DNA of 64,000 nucleotides from CAIOYC01 sp965277345 (lineage in GTDB: Bacteria > Pseudomonadota > Alphaproteobacteria > Caulobacterales > Caulobacteraceae): positions 186,001 through 250,000 of the forward strand of contig CBDICI010000002.1 of assembly GCA_965277345.1 (NCBI GenBank), written 5' to 3'. The notes below the pieces were generated by a model, which was not told the DNA's origin, did no database searches, and was given only the letters and a program-made list of their open reading frames with translations. Shown in pieces: positions 1 to 9,965 of this stretch. Each line of letters opens with the position of its first letter. Position 1 is the first letter of the stretch. The position numbers and the translations under genes were made by a program.

Positions 1-569
1 GCGAAGTACCTCGCGCGCACCAGCGAGTGGAGGTGCGTTCCAGGCTTCGACATAATCCTGGATTGACCCCTGAATCTCCTCGGCCCTCTCGACTGTGGGA
101 CTTCTCACGCCAAGACCTCGTAACATTCGGCGGATTTGGTTCGCCGAAGGGCCGATGGTGGCGATGAGATTACCGTCAGCGCGATCGGTCCGATATTTCA
201 GGGGCGTAAGTCCCAGCAGATCAGTCGGCAGCCTGATCTCCCTATCGCTGGGCATCACGAAAGCGCAGCGCTGGCGGCCCAGCGCTCCGAGGAAGAGACC
301 CAATTCAAACACCACATTATCGCGCGGGACGCTCGCGGCTTCACCCCGGAACATCCGCAGGTCATCCGGCGTAAGACGAGCACTGCTAGGTCAGTGCTTC
401 CGAGCTTGCCTTCGAGCGCCTCCATAGATGTGGTGGTCGGCCGAAATATGTTCTGTGTCCACACCGTCACATCAGCGTCAAAGTCTAGCGCTTCTTGAAG
501 CGCATAAGCGACTTCAAGACCTTCGACGGATGAACCGATGAATAAACTCGGCAAAGTCCGATTCGTCAT
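1..569 (-). pseudogene. TIR-like nucleotide-binding (CAP12/Pycsar-type) gene, frameshifted and cut by the window edge
   Basis: The start ATG at 569 overlaps the thyA stop in an ATGA, so the gene is probably translationally coupled to thyA. About 66 in-frame residues follow, opening with an LFIGSSVEG motif. The match to the TIR-like family PF10137 then continues in the next frame from 372 (TPDDL, then PRDNVVFELGLFLGALG, LPTDLLGL, IGPSANQIRRMLRGLG) and stays open to base 1. One base is missing near 373-385 (context GTGCTCGTCTTACGCCGG). Proteins of this family are TIR-fold NAD-cleaving effectors in CBASS/Pycsar-type anti-phage systems or stand-alone relatives. The FELG glutamate, expected to be catalytic, lies after the frameshift, so the annotated frame would be inactive. 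A sequencing error cannot be excluded. The region looks less GC-rich than its neighbours, which fits acquisition by transfer. No cyclase or other CBASS gene is visible on this side of the edge. Confidence 0.72.
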
Positions 570-1444
570 TTTGCGACTGGAGCAGGGATTTTCGGGTGCG
601 GCTGATAATCCTCGAACGCCACGTCCTCGAAGGCGTAGTCGAACAGGCTGTCGCGATGGTTCAGCCTCAGGCTCGGCAGCGGCCTCGGCGCCCGGCTGAG
701 CTGCAGTTCCGCTTGGTCCACATGGTTCAGATAGAGGTGCAGGTCGCCGAAGGAATGCACGAACTCGCCCACCGCCAGCCCCAGCGTCTCCGCCACCATG
801 TGGGTCAGCAAGGCATAGGAGGCGATGTTGAACGGCACGCCGAGGAAGATGTCGGCGGAGCGCTGGTAGAGCTGGCACGACAGCCGGCCCCTGCCCTCGC
901 GCGCCCCTTCGTTCGGGCCGGGGGCCACGAAGAACTGGAACAGGCAATGGCACGGCGGCAGGGCCATGTCGTCCACCTCCGCCGGGTTCCAGGCCGAGAC
1001 CACGTGGCGGCGCGAATAGGGGTTGGCCTTCAGATTGGCCATCAGCCTGGCGATCTGGTCGATGCTCTCGCCATTCGGCGCGGCCCAGGAGCGCCACTGC
1101 TTGCCATAGACCGGGCCGAGCTCGCCCTCCGCGTCCGCCCACTCGTCCCAGATGGTGCAGCCCCGTTCCTGCAGCCAGCGCACATTGGTGGAGCCGGCCA
1201 GGAACCACAACAGCTCCAGCACGATGGCGCGGGTGAACAGGCGCTTGGTGGTGAGCAGCGGGAAGCCCTGGCCGAGGTCGAAACGGATCTGGCGGCCGAA
1301 CACGCCCCGGGTTCCAACCCCGGTGCGGTCCATCCGCTCCACGCCATGGGCCATGACGTCGGCCAACAGGTCGAGATAGGCCCGCTCCCCCGCGGTGGAC
1401 GCGGGCGCGGACTGAGTCTCGGTCTTCATGGCGAACGCGGTCAT
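566..1444 (-). CDS. thyA: Thymidylate synthase
   Basis: This enzyme methylates dUMP to dTMP with methylene-tetrahydrofolate in the cytoplasm. The whole ThyA fold is visible: DRTGVGT near the N-terminus, LTTKR, IWDEWAD, GPVYGKQWRSW, the catalytic cysteine in PPCHCLFQF, LSCQLYQRSADIFLGVPFNIASY (in two adjoining motifs), HLYLNHVDQ and a C-terminal PAPVAK. It is 292 residues against 264 in E. coli. The extra length is an N-terminal tail plus about 11 residues (GPNEGAREGRG) inserted between FFVA and LSCQ. I chose ATG 1444 because GGTGAGG precedes it; ATG 1429 is the alternative. A longer frame to 1561 would run into the divergent oxygenase. The stop overlaps the TIR-like gene start by 4 bases. dfrA, the usual partner, is not adjacent. 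Confidence 0.96.
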   Translation of the reverse strand: MTAFAMKTETQSAPASTAGERAYLDLLADVMAHGVERMDRTGVGTRGVFGRQIRFDLGQGFPLLTTKRLFTRAIVLELLWFLAGSTNVRWLQERGCTIWDEWADAEGELGPVYGKQWRSWAAPNGESIDQIARLMANLKANPYSRRHVVSAWNPAEVDDMALPPCHCLFQFFVAPGPNEGAREGRGRLSCQLYQRSADIFLGVPFNIASYALLTHMVAETLGLAVGEFVHSFGDLHLYLNHVDQAELQLSRAPRPLPSLRLNHRDSLFDYAFEDVAFEDYQPHPKIPAPVAK

Positions 1445-1535
1445 GGACCTCACCCTACACCCGATTCGCGTCGGCGAATCACCTGGCCCGACGCCGGTTG
1501 TGGACGATCGGCTCGGCACATGCGACCTCCTCCGC

Positions 1536-2150
1536 ATGACCAGCCGCGCCCTGTTCCCCACCCTGCTCTACGAGGCCGACCTTGCCGCAGAGCGCGGCTG
1601 GGACGGCTTGGCCGCCGACCTCGCCGAGGCCACCGCGATGCTGGCGGCGGAGGACGCCGCCGGCAAGGCGTGGTGCAAGGCCAACGCCTATCCCGGCTAC
1701 ACCTCCTACGCCTCATTGACCGATCTGCCGACCCGGGCCACCGCCTTCGCCGACCTCAAACGCCGGCTCGACCGGCACGTGGCGGCCTTCGGCGGGGAGC
1801 TTCATTTCGACCTCGGCGGCCGGCGGCTTAGGCTCGACAGTCTGTGGGTCAATGTGCTGGAGCCCAAGGGCGCGCATTCGGGCCACATCCATCCCCACAG
1901 CGTCCTCTCCGGCACGCTCTATCTCGACACGCCCCCCGGCGCCGGCGCGCTGAAGCTGGAAGACCCGCGCCTGCCCCTGATGATGGCCGCGCCCTCCCCG
2001 CTCGCCGAAGCGCCGGAAGCACGGCGGCGGTTCGTCTCTCTGACGCCGAAACCCGGCGCGCTCTACCTGTGGGAAAGCTGGCTCCGCCACGAGGTGACGC
2101 CCAACGGCGCACGAAGCCCCCGGGTCTCCATCAGCTTCAACTACGCCTGA
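1536..2150 (+). CDS. 2OG-Fe(II) oxygenase family protein (TIGR02466-like)
   Basis: This 204-residue protein matches the putative 2-oxoglutarate/Fe(II) oxygenases of TIGR02466 (PF13759). The features are an N-terminal SRALFPTLLYE, the jelly-roll core with HIHPHSVLSGTLYLD supplying iron-ligand histidine(s), a distal WLRHEVTP histidine, and the 2-oxoglutarate-binding arginine in SPRVSISFNY. The substrate of this family is unknown; it is assumed to be a soluble hydroxylase. I start at ATG 1536 (MTSRALF), where homologues begin; in-frame starts back to 1428 overlap the thyA start. It is transcribed divergently from thyA across about 90 bases. A palindromic repeat follows the stop by a few bases. 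Confidence 0.85.
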   Translation: MTSRALFPTLLYEADLAAERGWDGLAADLAEATAMLAAEDAAGKAWCKANAYPGYTSYASLTDLPTRATAFADLKRRLDRHVAAFGGELHFDLGGRRLRLDSLWVNVLEPKGAHSGHIHPHSVLSGTLYLDTPPGAGALKLEDPRLPLMMAAPSPLAEAPEARRRFVSLTPKPGALYLWESWLRHEVTPNGARSPRVSISFNYA

Positions 2151-2156
2151 CCGGTC

Positions 2157-2257
2157 AGACCCTGATCGGTTCATATTGAACCGTGAATCAGGGTTCTGCA
2201 CTTTGAATTAGAGCCTGATTCACGCTCCGGATGATTCCATCCGAGCGACCAGGCTCT
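2157..2257. repeat. Family A double-hairpin intergenic repeat, copy 1
   Basis: Two palindromes lie in tandem. The first is AGACCCTGATCGGTTCA with its inverse TGAACCGTGAATCAGGGT. The second is built on CCTGATTCACGCTCCGGATG with its inverse CATCCGAGCGACCAGG. Near-identical copies are at 20827-20927 and, in reverse orientation, at 61988-62089. The right end supplies the TAG stop of the minus-strand protease. It could act as a bidirectional transcript-end hairpin. Confidence 0.85.
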
Positions 2258-3233
2258 AGGCCAACCGGCTGGCCGAATGCAACTGCCGCGGTCCCTCGGC
2301 GTGCAGGCCCCGGAAGCGGACCTCGCGGCGGGCGAAATCGATCTGCACCACCTCGAACTTGCGCAGCACGTCCATGCCGAGCAGCAACGCCGGCTGGTCC
2401 TGCAACCGCCAGCGCACGAAGCTGTGCAGGTCGGAGAACACCACCGGCAGATGGTTCAGCAGGAAGCCCCCCACCCGCACGGTCGGCGCCGTGGACCAGT
2501 CCCCGGTGGTGGTCTGACCGGTCACGCTCAGAATATCGGTCCGGTCCGCCGGGTTGGTGGGCGGCCTAAGGCGCAGCAGGCGGCGGAACGCCTCGTTGGC
2601 GATCGTGCCCTCGGCTCCGGTGTCGATGACCACCAGCACCGGATGATCCTCCACCGAGGAATCGACCAGCACCAGTTGGCCAAAGCGGCTATGCGCGCTG
2701 ACCACCACTTCGTCGAAGGCGGCGCGGGGCGGGCTGGTTTCGATATCGATGCGGCAACGGGCGAAGTCGAACACTGCCCGCTGGCCCTGCAGGGCGTCCA
2801 CCGCCAGCACGCCGGCCGCGCCCACATCGACCCGGTTCAGCAGCGGCAGGGCGATGGCGCGCAGGTGGCGCCCGCCGACGACCATGTCCGGACAGATCAC
2901 CGAGGGGCGCACCACGACGCCCGCCACGCCATGGATGGCGATTTCCGGACCTTGGGGAAGGCCGAGCTCAGCCGCCAGCTCGGCAGAGATGCAGCTATGG
3001 TCCGCCCCGGTATCCACCAGGAAGGGAAAGGGCCCGGCGCCGCCGACGAACACATCCGCGGTCATGCGGTCGGCGTCGTCGAGGCCGGTGGCCAGGGTCG
3101 CGGGTCCGGGGGGTGTGGGCGCGGCGGCCGCCACGGCCGTCGGCGTCGTCACCGGCTGGGCGAGAACATGGCCGGCCCAAAACGCGGCGCCGCCGACCAC
3201 CGCACCGCGCCGCGTCCAGACCGATCCAGTCAT
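2256..3233 (-). CDS. Exported retropepsin-like aspartyl protease with two DTGA motifs
   Basis: The 325-residue protein carries two retropepsin-like domains in one chain, each with the catalytic signature: FLVDTGADHSCIS near residue 71 and VVIDTGAEGTIAN near residue 206. Downstream LLGMDVLRKF matches the hydrophobic-hydrophobic-Gly motif. The N-terminus (TRRGAVVGGAAFWAGHVLA) looks like a twin-arginine export signal, so the enzyme is probably periplasmic. Retroviral proteases act as homodimers; two half-sites in one chain suggest an internal pseudo-dimer, as in eukaryotic pepsins. The substrate is unknown. The final TAG falls inside the family A repeat, so the natural C-terminus may once have been different. 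The gene stands alone, downstream of rpoD on the same strand. Confidence 0.85.
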   Translation of the reverse strand: MTGSVWTRRGAVVGGAAFWAGHVLAQPVTTPTAVAAAAPTPPGPATLATGLDDADRMTADVFVGGAGPFPFLVDTGADHSCISAELAAELGLPQGPEIAIHGVAGVVVRPSVICPDMVVGGRHLRAIALPLLNRVDVGAAGVLAVDALQGQRAVFDFARCRIDIETSPPRAAFDEVVVSAHSRFGQLVLVDSSVEDHPVLVVIDTGAEGTIANEAFRRLLRLRPPTNPADRTDILSVTGQTTTGDWSTAPTVRVGGFLLNHLPVVFSDLHSFVRWRLQDQPALLLGMDVLRKFEVVQIDFARREVRFRGLHAEGPRQLHSASRLA

Positions 3234-3354
3234 GGGACCCTCCCGTTTGCGGAGAGGCTACACCCGCTGTCGGCGAAAGACCAAGCGGCCGATCGGCCCC
3301 AGGCCCCAGGCCCAGACCTCTGTCGCTATGGCCGCGCTGCTTCGGTAGCCAGTG

Positions 3355-5319
<1,965 letters not shown>

Positions 5320-5358
5320 TCGTCTCTCCAACCGGCGCGTCCGCCGGTTCAAATCAAA

Positions 5359-7260
5359 TCAATAGGCGCTTGCGAATCCGTCGGAAATGAATTCGAACTC
5401 ACCCGCCTTAATGCGGCGTTTCAATGCGTCGCGTTCGGCCTTCAAAGTCTTCAGCGCCTCGAAATCTATCGTCGCCTCTGATTTAGCGTCCTCGATAGCG
5501 CGTTCCAGATGCGCGAGGTGCAAGGTTTGCGCATAGGCCAGCGACCAATCCGCGCGGGCGCGCTCCTCGGTGATGTCCGGCTGCAGGAAAGACGCGCGCG
5601 CACTGGCGGCCGCGCGGCCGATCTCCGCCAAAATCTCCGAGAAGCCCGAACCGGCCAAATGGCGACCGAGGCTGGCCGAGTCAAGAGTGGGGAAACTGAG
5701 ACGCAAGCGGATGATTTCCTTCGCCAACCCGTCCAGCGCCTCATCGCCGAAGCCCTGGACCTCCAGGGCCTCGAACTGGGCGTCGATGAAGTCCGGGTGA
5801 TGCAGCACGGCGGCGGCTATCATGGCGGAGGACGGCCTGACCGCCCGAGCCAGTTTGCGGGCCGCCGCCTTGCCCTCGGGCGAGGGTCCGGTTAGCGGCG
5901 CCTTGCGTTTGCCGGACCACCGCTCCCGCGCCAGCGCCCGCCCGGCGTCGCTGACCGTGGAAGCCGGACGCGACAGTTGGCGCAACGCCTCGAACTGGTC
6001 GAACAGCGCCTCGCGGTACATCTGCGAAAGATCGTGGTCGGCGATGGCGGCGGCCAGCTTGCGCAGGCGCACCTTCAGCCCGGCATAGGATTCCGGCGTC
6101 TCCAGCGTCTCGAGGGTGCGCTCGCGCTCGAACAATACGCTGATGAACGGCCGCGTATCGTTGAGCTGGGCCTTCAGGGCGGCCGGACCCTGCTCGCGTA
6201 GCACCTCGTCGGGGTCCTTGGCCCCCTTCACCACCGCGAAGCGCAGGGTGCGGCCGGGCTTCAGCAGCGGCAGCGCCCGATCCAGCGTGCGCCAGGCGGC
6301 GCGCTGGCCGGCGCCGTCCCCGTCGAAGCTGAGGGTCGGCTCGGGATGCAGCCGCCACAGCACGGCCATCTGCTCTTCGGTCAGGGCGGTGCCCAGCGGC
6401 GCCACCGCCGCTATGCCCGCGCGCTGGCAGGCGATGGCGTCCATATAGCCCTCCACCACCACCAGCGGCGGAGCATCCCCCGGCGCCGCGCCCGTGGTGT
6501 GCAGCAGCTTGCGCGCCTCGGGCAGGCCATAGAGGACGAAACTTTTGTGGAAGAGCGGCGTCTCGGGCCCGTTCAGGTACTTGGCGCGGGCTTCCGGATC
6601 CATGGCCCGGCCGCCGAAGGACACTACCCGCCCGCGGGCGTCGGCGATGGGAAACATGATCCGGTCGCGGAACCGGTCATAGGGGGCGCCGCCGTCCTCC
6701 GGCGCGATCAGGAGCCCGGCCTCGACCAGTTCCGCCGGGCGCGCGCCCTTGGCGATGAGATAATCCTTCAGCGCCGTCCGCCCGCTCGGCGAAAAGCCGA
6801 TGCCGAACCGCGCCCAATCCCGCTCCGGCAGACCGCGCCGCTCCAGATACGCGCGGGCGGCGGACCCCGCCGGACGCCGAAGCTCGGCCTCGAACCATTT
6901 GCCGGCCAGCGCCAGCCAGTCCTGCAGGCCCTGCCGCCGGCGCTCCTGTTCCGCCGCGCGGGGATCCTCGGTGGGGAGGGCCATGCCGGCCTCCGCCGCC
7001 AGCCGCTCCACCGCCTCGTGAAAGGTCAGCCGCTCGGTCTCCTGCAGGAAGCCGATCAGATCGCCGTGCTTGCCGGATGAGAAGTCGTGGAAAAACCCTT
7101 TCTCGTCATTTACATAGAAGGACGGGGTCTTCTCCTTGCCGAAGGGCGACAGGCCGACGTATTCGCGGCCCTGTCGGCGCAGTTTCACACTGCGGCCGAT
7201 CACGTCGGACAGGCGCAGGCGCGACTTCAACTCGTCGAGGAAGCGCTCATCGAAACGCAT
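5359..7260 (-). CDS. dnaG: DNA primase DnaG lacking the usual zinc ligands
   Basis: DnaG makes RNA primers for Okazaki fragments and works with the replicative helicase. The 633-residue protein has the N-terminal zinc-domain fold (residues 1-100), the RNA polymerase core and TOPRIM region (LVVVEGYMDAIACQRAG and the DGDGAGQRAA metal motif, about residues 260-340) and a C-terminal helicase-interacting domain. In the N-terminal domain the four metal-binding positions of the usual C-x2-H...C-x2-C module read Ser38, Gly41, Asp59 and Ser62, although the surrounding fold sequence (KEKTPSFYVNDEKGFFHDF) is well kept. The domain probably does not bind zinc. ATG 7260 overlaps the stop of the upstream MFS gene (TAATG), suggesting coupled translation. 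Confidence 0.97.
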   Translation of the reverse strand: MRFDERFLDELKSRLRLSDVIGRSVKLRRQGREYVGLSPFGKEKTPSFYVNDEKGFFHDFSSGKHGDLIGFLQETERLTFHEAVERLAAEAGMALPTEDPRAAEQERRRQGLQDWLALAGKWFEAELRRPAGSAARAYLERRGLPERDWARFGIGFSPSGRTALKDYLIAKGARPAELVEAGLLIAPEDGGAPYDRFRDRIMFPIADARGRVVSFGGRAMDPEARAKYLNGPETPLFHKSFVLYGLPEARKLLHTTGAAPGDAPPLVVVEGYMDAIACQRAGIAAVAPLGTALTEEQMAVLWRLHPEPTLSFDGDGAGQRAAWRTLDRALPLLKPGRTLRFAVVKGAKDPDEVLREQGPAALKAQLNDTRPFISVLFERERTLETLETPESYAGLKVRLRKLAAAIADHDLSQMYREALFDQFEALRQLSRPASTVSDAGRALARERWSGKRKAPLTGPSPEGKAAARKLARAVRPSSAMIAAAVLHHPDFIDAQFEALEVQGFGDEALDGLAKEIIRLRLSFPTLDSASLGRHLAGSGFSEILAEIGRAAASARASFLQPDITEERARADWSLAYAQTLHLAHLERAIEDAKSEATIDFEALKTLKAERDALKRRIKAGEFEFISDGFASAY

Positions 7261-8669
7261 TAACCTGTATTATCCCGTTCCGCGCCCTGCCGCCATGCCG
7301 CCAATGCGCCCAGCGCCATGGCGGGCACGAATGCCGCGAACAGCGGCAGGGCGGCGGCGGCGCCGGTCGCGGCGTCGAAGGGGCGTCCGAGACCCAGAAG
7401 GCCGGCCAGGATGCCCGCGAATGCGGCCCCGATCGTGCCTCCGATATATTGCAGGGTCGGCACGGCGGCGGAGCCGAGCGCCCGCTCTCCGCCCTCCAGG
7501 CCGTCCACGGCCCGGGTCGAGATGAAGGCGAAGGACAGGCCGAATCCCGAACCCATGACCACGGCCGCCAGCGCCACGCTCCAGATCGGCGCCCGTCCGA
7601 GGGTGACGGCGATGGCGGCCAGGCCCAGCACCGCCAGAAGCGCGCCGCCCCGGATCAACCGGCCCTGTCGGTCCACGGGCGCGCTTGCCACCATCATCGC
7701 CACGACGGACCAGCCCACCGCCTCGCACGCCACCACATAACCGGCGATGAGCGGGCTCGACCCATAGATGCGCTGCAGCAGCACCGGGGTGTAGATGCTG
7801 TGGATCGAGGACGCGGCCGAGTAGAAGACGATGGCGGCGTAACCCTGCCCGCTGGCCAGGCGCAGGTCCGTTCCTCCCTGCGGCAGGATGCGCACCTCCG
7901 CCCGGCGATCCACCGCGACCGTCAGGGCCAGGACCAGCAGTCCGGTGACGCATAGCGCCGCCGCGATCCAGCCGTGCATGACCCCCGCCGCGGCGATGGC
8001 GAGCACGCCGACGGACAGCAGGCCGAGCTGCGGCCAGGGCGCCCCCTTGCTGTCCCCCTCCGCCGGCGCCTCGGTCCGGAGCGCCACGACCACGCCGAGG
8101 ACGAAGACCAGAGCCTGGGCGGCGAAGGCCCAGAACACCCAGCGCCAGAGGCCGAGTGTCGCAAAGGCCCCGCCGATCAACGGCCCGACCAGGGTCGCCG
8201 CGCCCCACACCCCCGCCAGCGCGGCAAACAGCCGTGCGCTCTGCCGTTCCGGAAAGGCGACACCGATGGCGACGAAGACCAGGGCCAGCAGCCACCCCGC
8301 GCCGATCCCCTGCAACAGGCGCCCGACCAGGAACACGCTGACCACCGGGGCCAGGGCGGAAAGCACGCAGCCGGCGGCATAGAGGCCGGCGGACAGCATC
8401 ATGCCCCGCTTCAGCCCGATCCGCCCGGCGAGATATCCGCCCGAGGCGCAGGCGACGATGCCGCCGAGGAAGAACGCCCCCGCCGCCCAGGCGAAATAGG
8501 CGTAACCGCCGATGGATCTGGCCACGCTGGGCATCAGGGCGACGGTGACCAGGGCGTCGGCCGCGTTCAGCCAGACGCCGAGCACCATCAGCCACGCCAG
8601 GGCCGCCTGGCGCCCCAAGAACACCTCGCCCCAACCGCCGATCGCCCGTTCCCTGCAGTCCTCCGCCAT
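7260..8669 (-). CDS. MFS transporter, probable drug/proton antiporter type
   Basis: The protein is 469 residues with about 12-14 hydrophobic spans. Major facilitator signatures include GGYLAGRIGLKRGMM, the loop 2-3 motif, and LVGRLLQGIGAGWLLALVF, which resembles the antiporter motif of DHA-type exporters. It should be an inner-membrane proton-driven exporter of unknown substrate. I start at ATG 8669 (MAEDCRER); a frame to 8771 has no support and would run towards the maoC start. The TAA stop shares one base with the dnaG start, so this gene is the first visible member of the dnaG-rpoD operon. That is an uncommon position for an exporter. Confidence 0.85.
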   Translation of the reverse strand: MAEDCRERAIGGWGEVFLGRQAALAWLMVLGVWLNAADALVTVALMPSVARSIGGYAYFAWAAGAFFLGGIVACASGGYLAGRIGLKRGMMLSAGLYAAGCVLSALAPVVSVFLVGRLLQGIGAGWLLALVFVAIGVAFPERQSARLFAALAGVWGAATLVGPLIGGAFATLGLWRWVFWAFAAQALVFVLGVVVALRTEAPAEGDSKGAPWPQLGLLSVGVLAIAAAGVMHGWIAAALCVTGLLVLALTVAVDRRAEVRILPQGGTDLRLASGQGYAAIVFYSAASSIHSIYTPVLLQRIYGSSPLIAGYVVACEAVGWSVVAMMVASAPVDRQGRLIRGGALLAVLGLAAIAVTLGRAPIWSVALAAVVMGSGFGLSFAFISTRAVDGLEGGERALGSAAVPTLQYIGGTIGAAFAGILAGLLGLGRPFDAATGAAAALPLFAAFVPAMALGALAAWRQGAERDNTG

Positions 8670-8763
8670 GGCGCGGCATGTAGACGCGATGCCGCCGCTG
8701 CGAAAGCGTCGTTGCATCCGCCCCGGGGCTCGGCTTAGGCTTGCGCAAACAAGGGAGCCCGCC

Positions 8764-9216
8764 GTGGCCAAGGAAGTCGCTTACGCCGATGTGGCGTCGC
8801 TGGTCGGTCAGGAGATCGGCGTTTCGGATTGGCTCGAGATCAGCCAGGCGCGGGTGAACCAGTTCGCGGAGGCCACCGGCGACCACCAATGGATCCACGT
8901 GGACGTGGAGCGCGCCACCCGCGAGATCGGCGGCCCCATCGCCCACGGCTATCTGACCCTGTCGCTGATCCCCTTCCTCGGCGCGGACCTGTTGCGGGTG
9001 AAGGGCGTGACGCGCGGCGTCAACTACGGCTCCAACAAGGTGCGCTTCACCGGCATGGTGCGCGTGGGCAAGCGGGTGCGGATGCGCCAGAAGCTGCTGG
9101 CCGCCGAACCCCGGTCCGGCGGGATGCAGATGACCAACGAGTGTACCATCGAGATCGAGGGCGAGGAGCGTCCCGCCTGCGTGGCGGAGATCATCTCGGT
9201 GATCTACGGGAGCTGA
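8764..9216 (+). CDS. MaoC-like (R)-specific enoyl-CoA hydratase
   Basis: The 150-residue protein is a single hot-dog-fold MaoC domain. The hydratase catalytic motif is clear: FAEATGDHQWIHVDVERA gives the Asp and His of the active site, followed by GPIAHGYLTLSLIP. It is closest in layout to NodN/Rv0130-type hydratases, which add water to 2-enoyl-CoA thioesters in fatty acid or PHA metabolism. The start is GTG 8764, eight bases after AAGGGAG; no ATG fits. It is divergent from the MFS-dnaG-rpoD operon with about 95 bases between them, and stands alone before a repeat-rich gap. Confidence 0.9.
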   Translation: MAKEVAYADVASLVGQEIGVSDWLEISQARVNQFAEATGDHQWIHVDVERATREIGGPIAHGYLTLSLIPFLGADLLRVKGVTRGVNYGSNKVRFTGMVRVGKRVRMRQKLLAAEPRSGGMQMTNECTIEIEGEERPACVAEIISVIYGS

Positions 9217-9218
9217 AG

Positions 9219-9320
9219 CCCTCTCCCACTTGCGGGAGAAGGAGAGCCCGCCATCGGCGTGCGAGGGTGAGGGCGGCGGCGGCCCCGCCCCCTGCCCTCA
9301 CCCGGAGGGAGAGGGTACTC
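9219..9320. repeat. Intergenic repeat, CCCTCTCCC/GGGAGA type (family D), copy 1
   Basis: CCCTCTCCCACTTGCGGGAG and a later CCCTCACCCGGAGGGAGAGG enclose a GC-rich spacer with GTGAGGGCGGCGG. Similar elements sit at 58062-58190 and near 63815. The arms can pair, so the transcript could fold into a hairpin after the maoC-like gene. Confidence 0.7.
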
Positions 9321-9378
9321 CGTGCAACGATCCGGGCTGTTCCTTCGTACTTATGGATAGTCCCAGAAGGAGTTTTCC

Positions 9379-9816
9379 ATGTTCGGCTTTCGCCGCGCCG
9401 CCGAGACCGAGGTCCGCTATCCGGTCATGAAGACCGACGCCCAGTGGCGCCAGCAACTGTCGCCCAACGCCTACAGCGTGCTTCGCCAGGAGGGCACCGA
9501 GCGGCCCTTCACCAGCCCGCTCAACGCCGAACATCGCCCGGGCGTCTTCCACTGCGCCGGATGCAATTGGCCGATCTATTCATCGAAGAACAAGTTCGAG
9601 AGCGGCACCGGCTGGCCCTCCTTCGACCGGCCGCTGAACGCCCAGGCGGTGCTCTATACCCGCGACTCGACGCTCGGCATGGTCCGCACCGAGGTGCATT
9701 GCGCCCATTGCGGCGGCCACCTCGGCCACGTGTTCGACGACGGCCCGGTGATGACCACCGGCAAGCGCTTCTGCATGAACGGCGTGGCCATGACCTTTGA
9801 GCCGCGGGCCGTCTAA
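9379..9816 (+). CDS. msrB: Peptide-methionine (R)-S-oxide reductase
   Basis: MsrB reduces the R epimer of methionine sulfoxide in oxidised proteins using thioredoxin. All hallmarks are present in 145 residues: zinc cysteines in HCAGC and HCAHC, the GTGWPSF substrate pocket, GHLGHVFDDGP and the catalytic cysteine Cys132 in RFCMNGVAM. An ATG at 9379 is preceded by AGAAGGAG. There is no signal peptide, so the enzyme is cytoplasmic. The short N-terminal stretch before VMKTDAQWRQQL is typical of alphaproteobacterial MsrB. It lies between two repeat elements and is probably monocistronic. Confidence 0.96.
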   Translation: MFGFRRAAETEVRYPVMKTDAQWRQQLSPNAYSVLRQEGTERPFTSPLNAEHRPGVFHCAGCNWPIYSSKNKFESGTGWPSFDRPLNAQAVLYTRDSTLGMVRTEVHCAHCGGHLGHVFDDGPVMTTGKRFCMNGVAMTFEPRAV

Positions 9817-9844
9817 AGGACTGTTTCTAGGCCGTAACCGCTCT

Positions 9845-9953
9845 TGTCATCGCGGAAGGCGCGAAGCGACTATCCGGGACCTCGACGCAGGTTGGGCGCC
9901 GCCAATCACCATCGAGGTCCCGGCTCTGCACTTCGCTCCGGCCGGGATGACAG
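9845..9953. repeat. Family B inverted repeat (TGTCATC...GATGACA), copy 1
   Basis: The unit begins TGTCATCGCGGAAGGCGCGA and ends TCCGGCCGGGATGACAG. Inner arms CCGGGACCTCGA and TCGAGGTCCCGG are exact inverses. A close copy is at 56839-56941 and a truncated one at 47392-47470. It is non-coding and can fold into a long hairpin. Confidence 0.85.
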
Positions 9954-9965
9954 CTAGAGAGGGAT

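Noticed and set aside
1428..1561. Longer versions of thyA (to 1561) and the oxygenase gene (from 1428), which would overlap head to head
   Set aside because: The added residues have no similarity to either family, and internal ATGs with better context give normal lengths.
2157..2257. Family A repeats as insertion sequences
   Set aside because: They are about 100 bases with no open frame and no transposase nearby, so they are short palindromic elements rather than IS elements.
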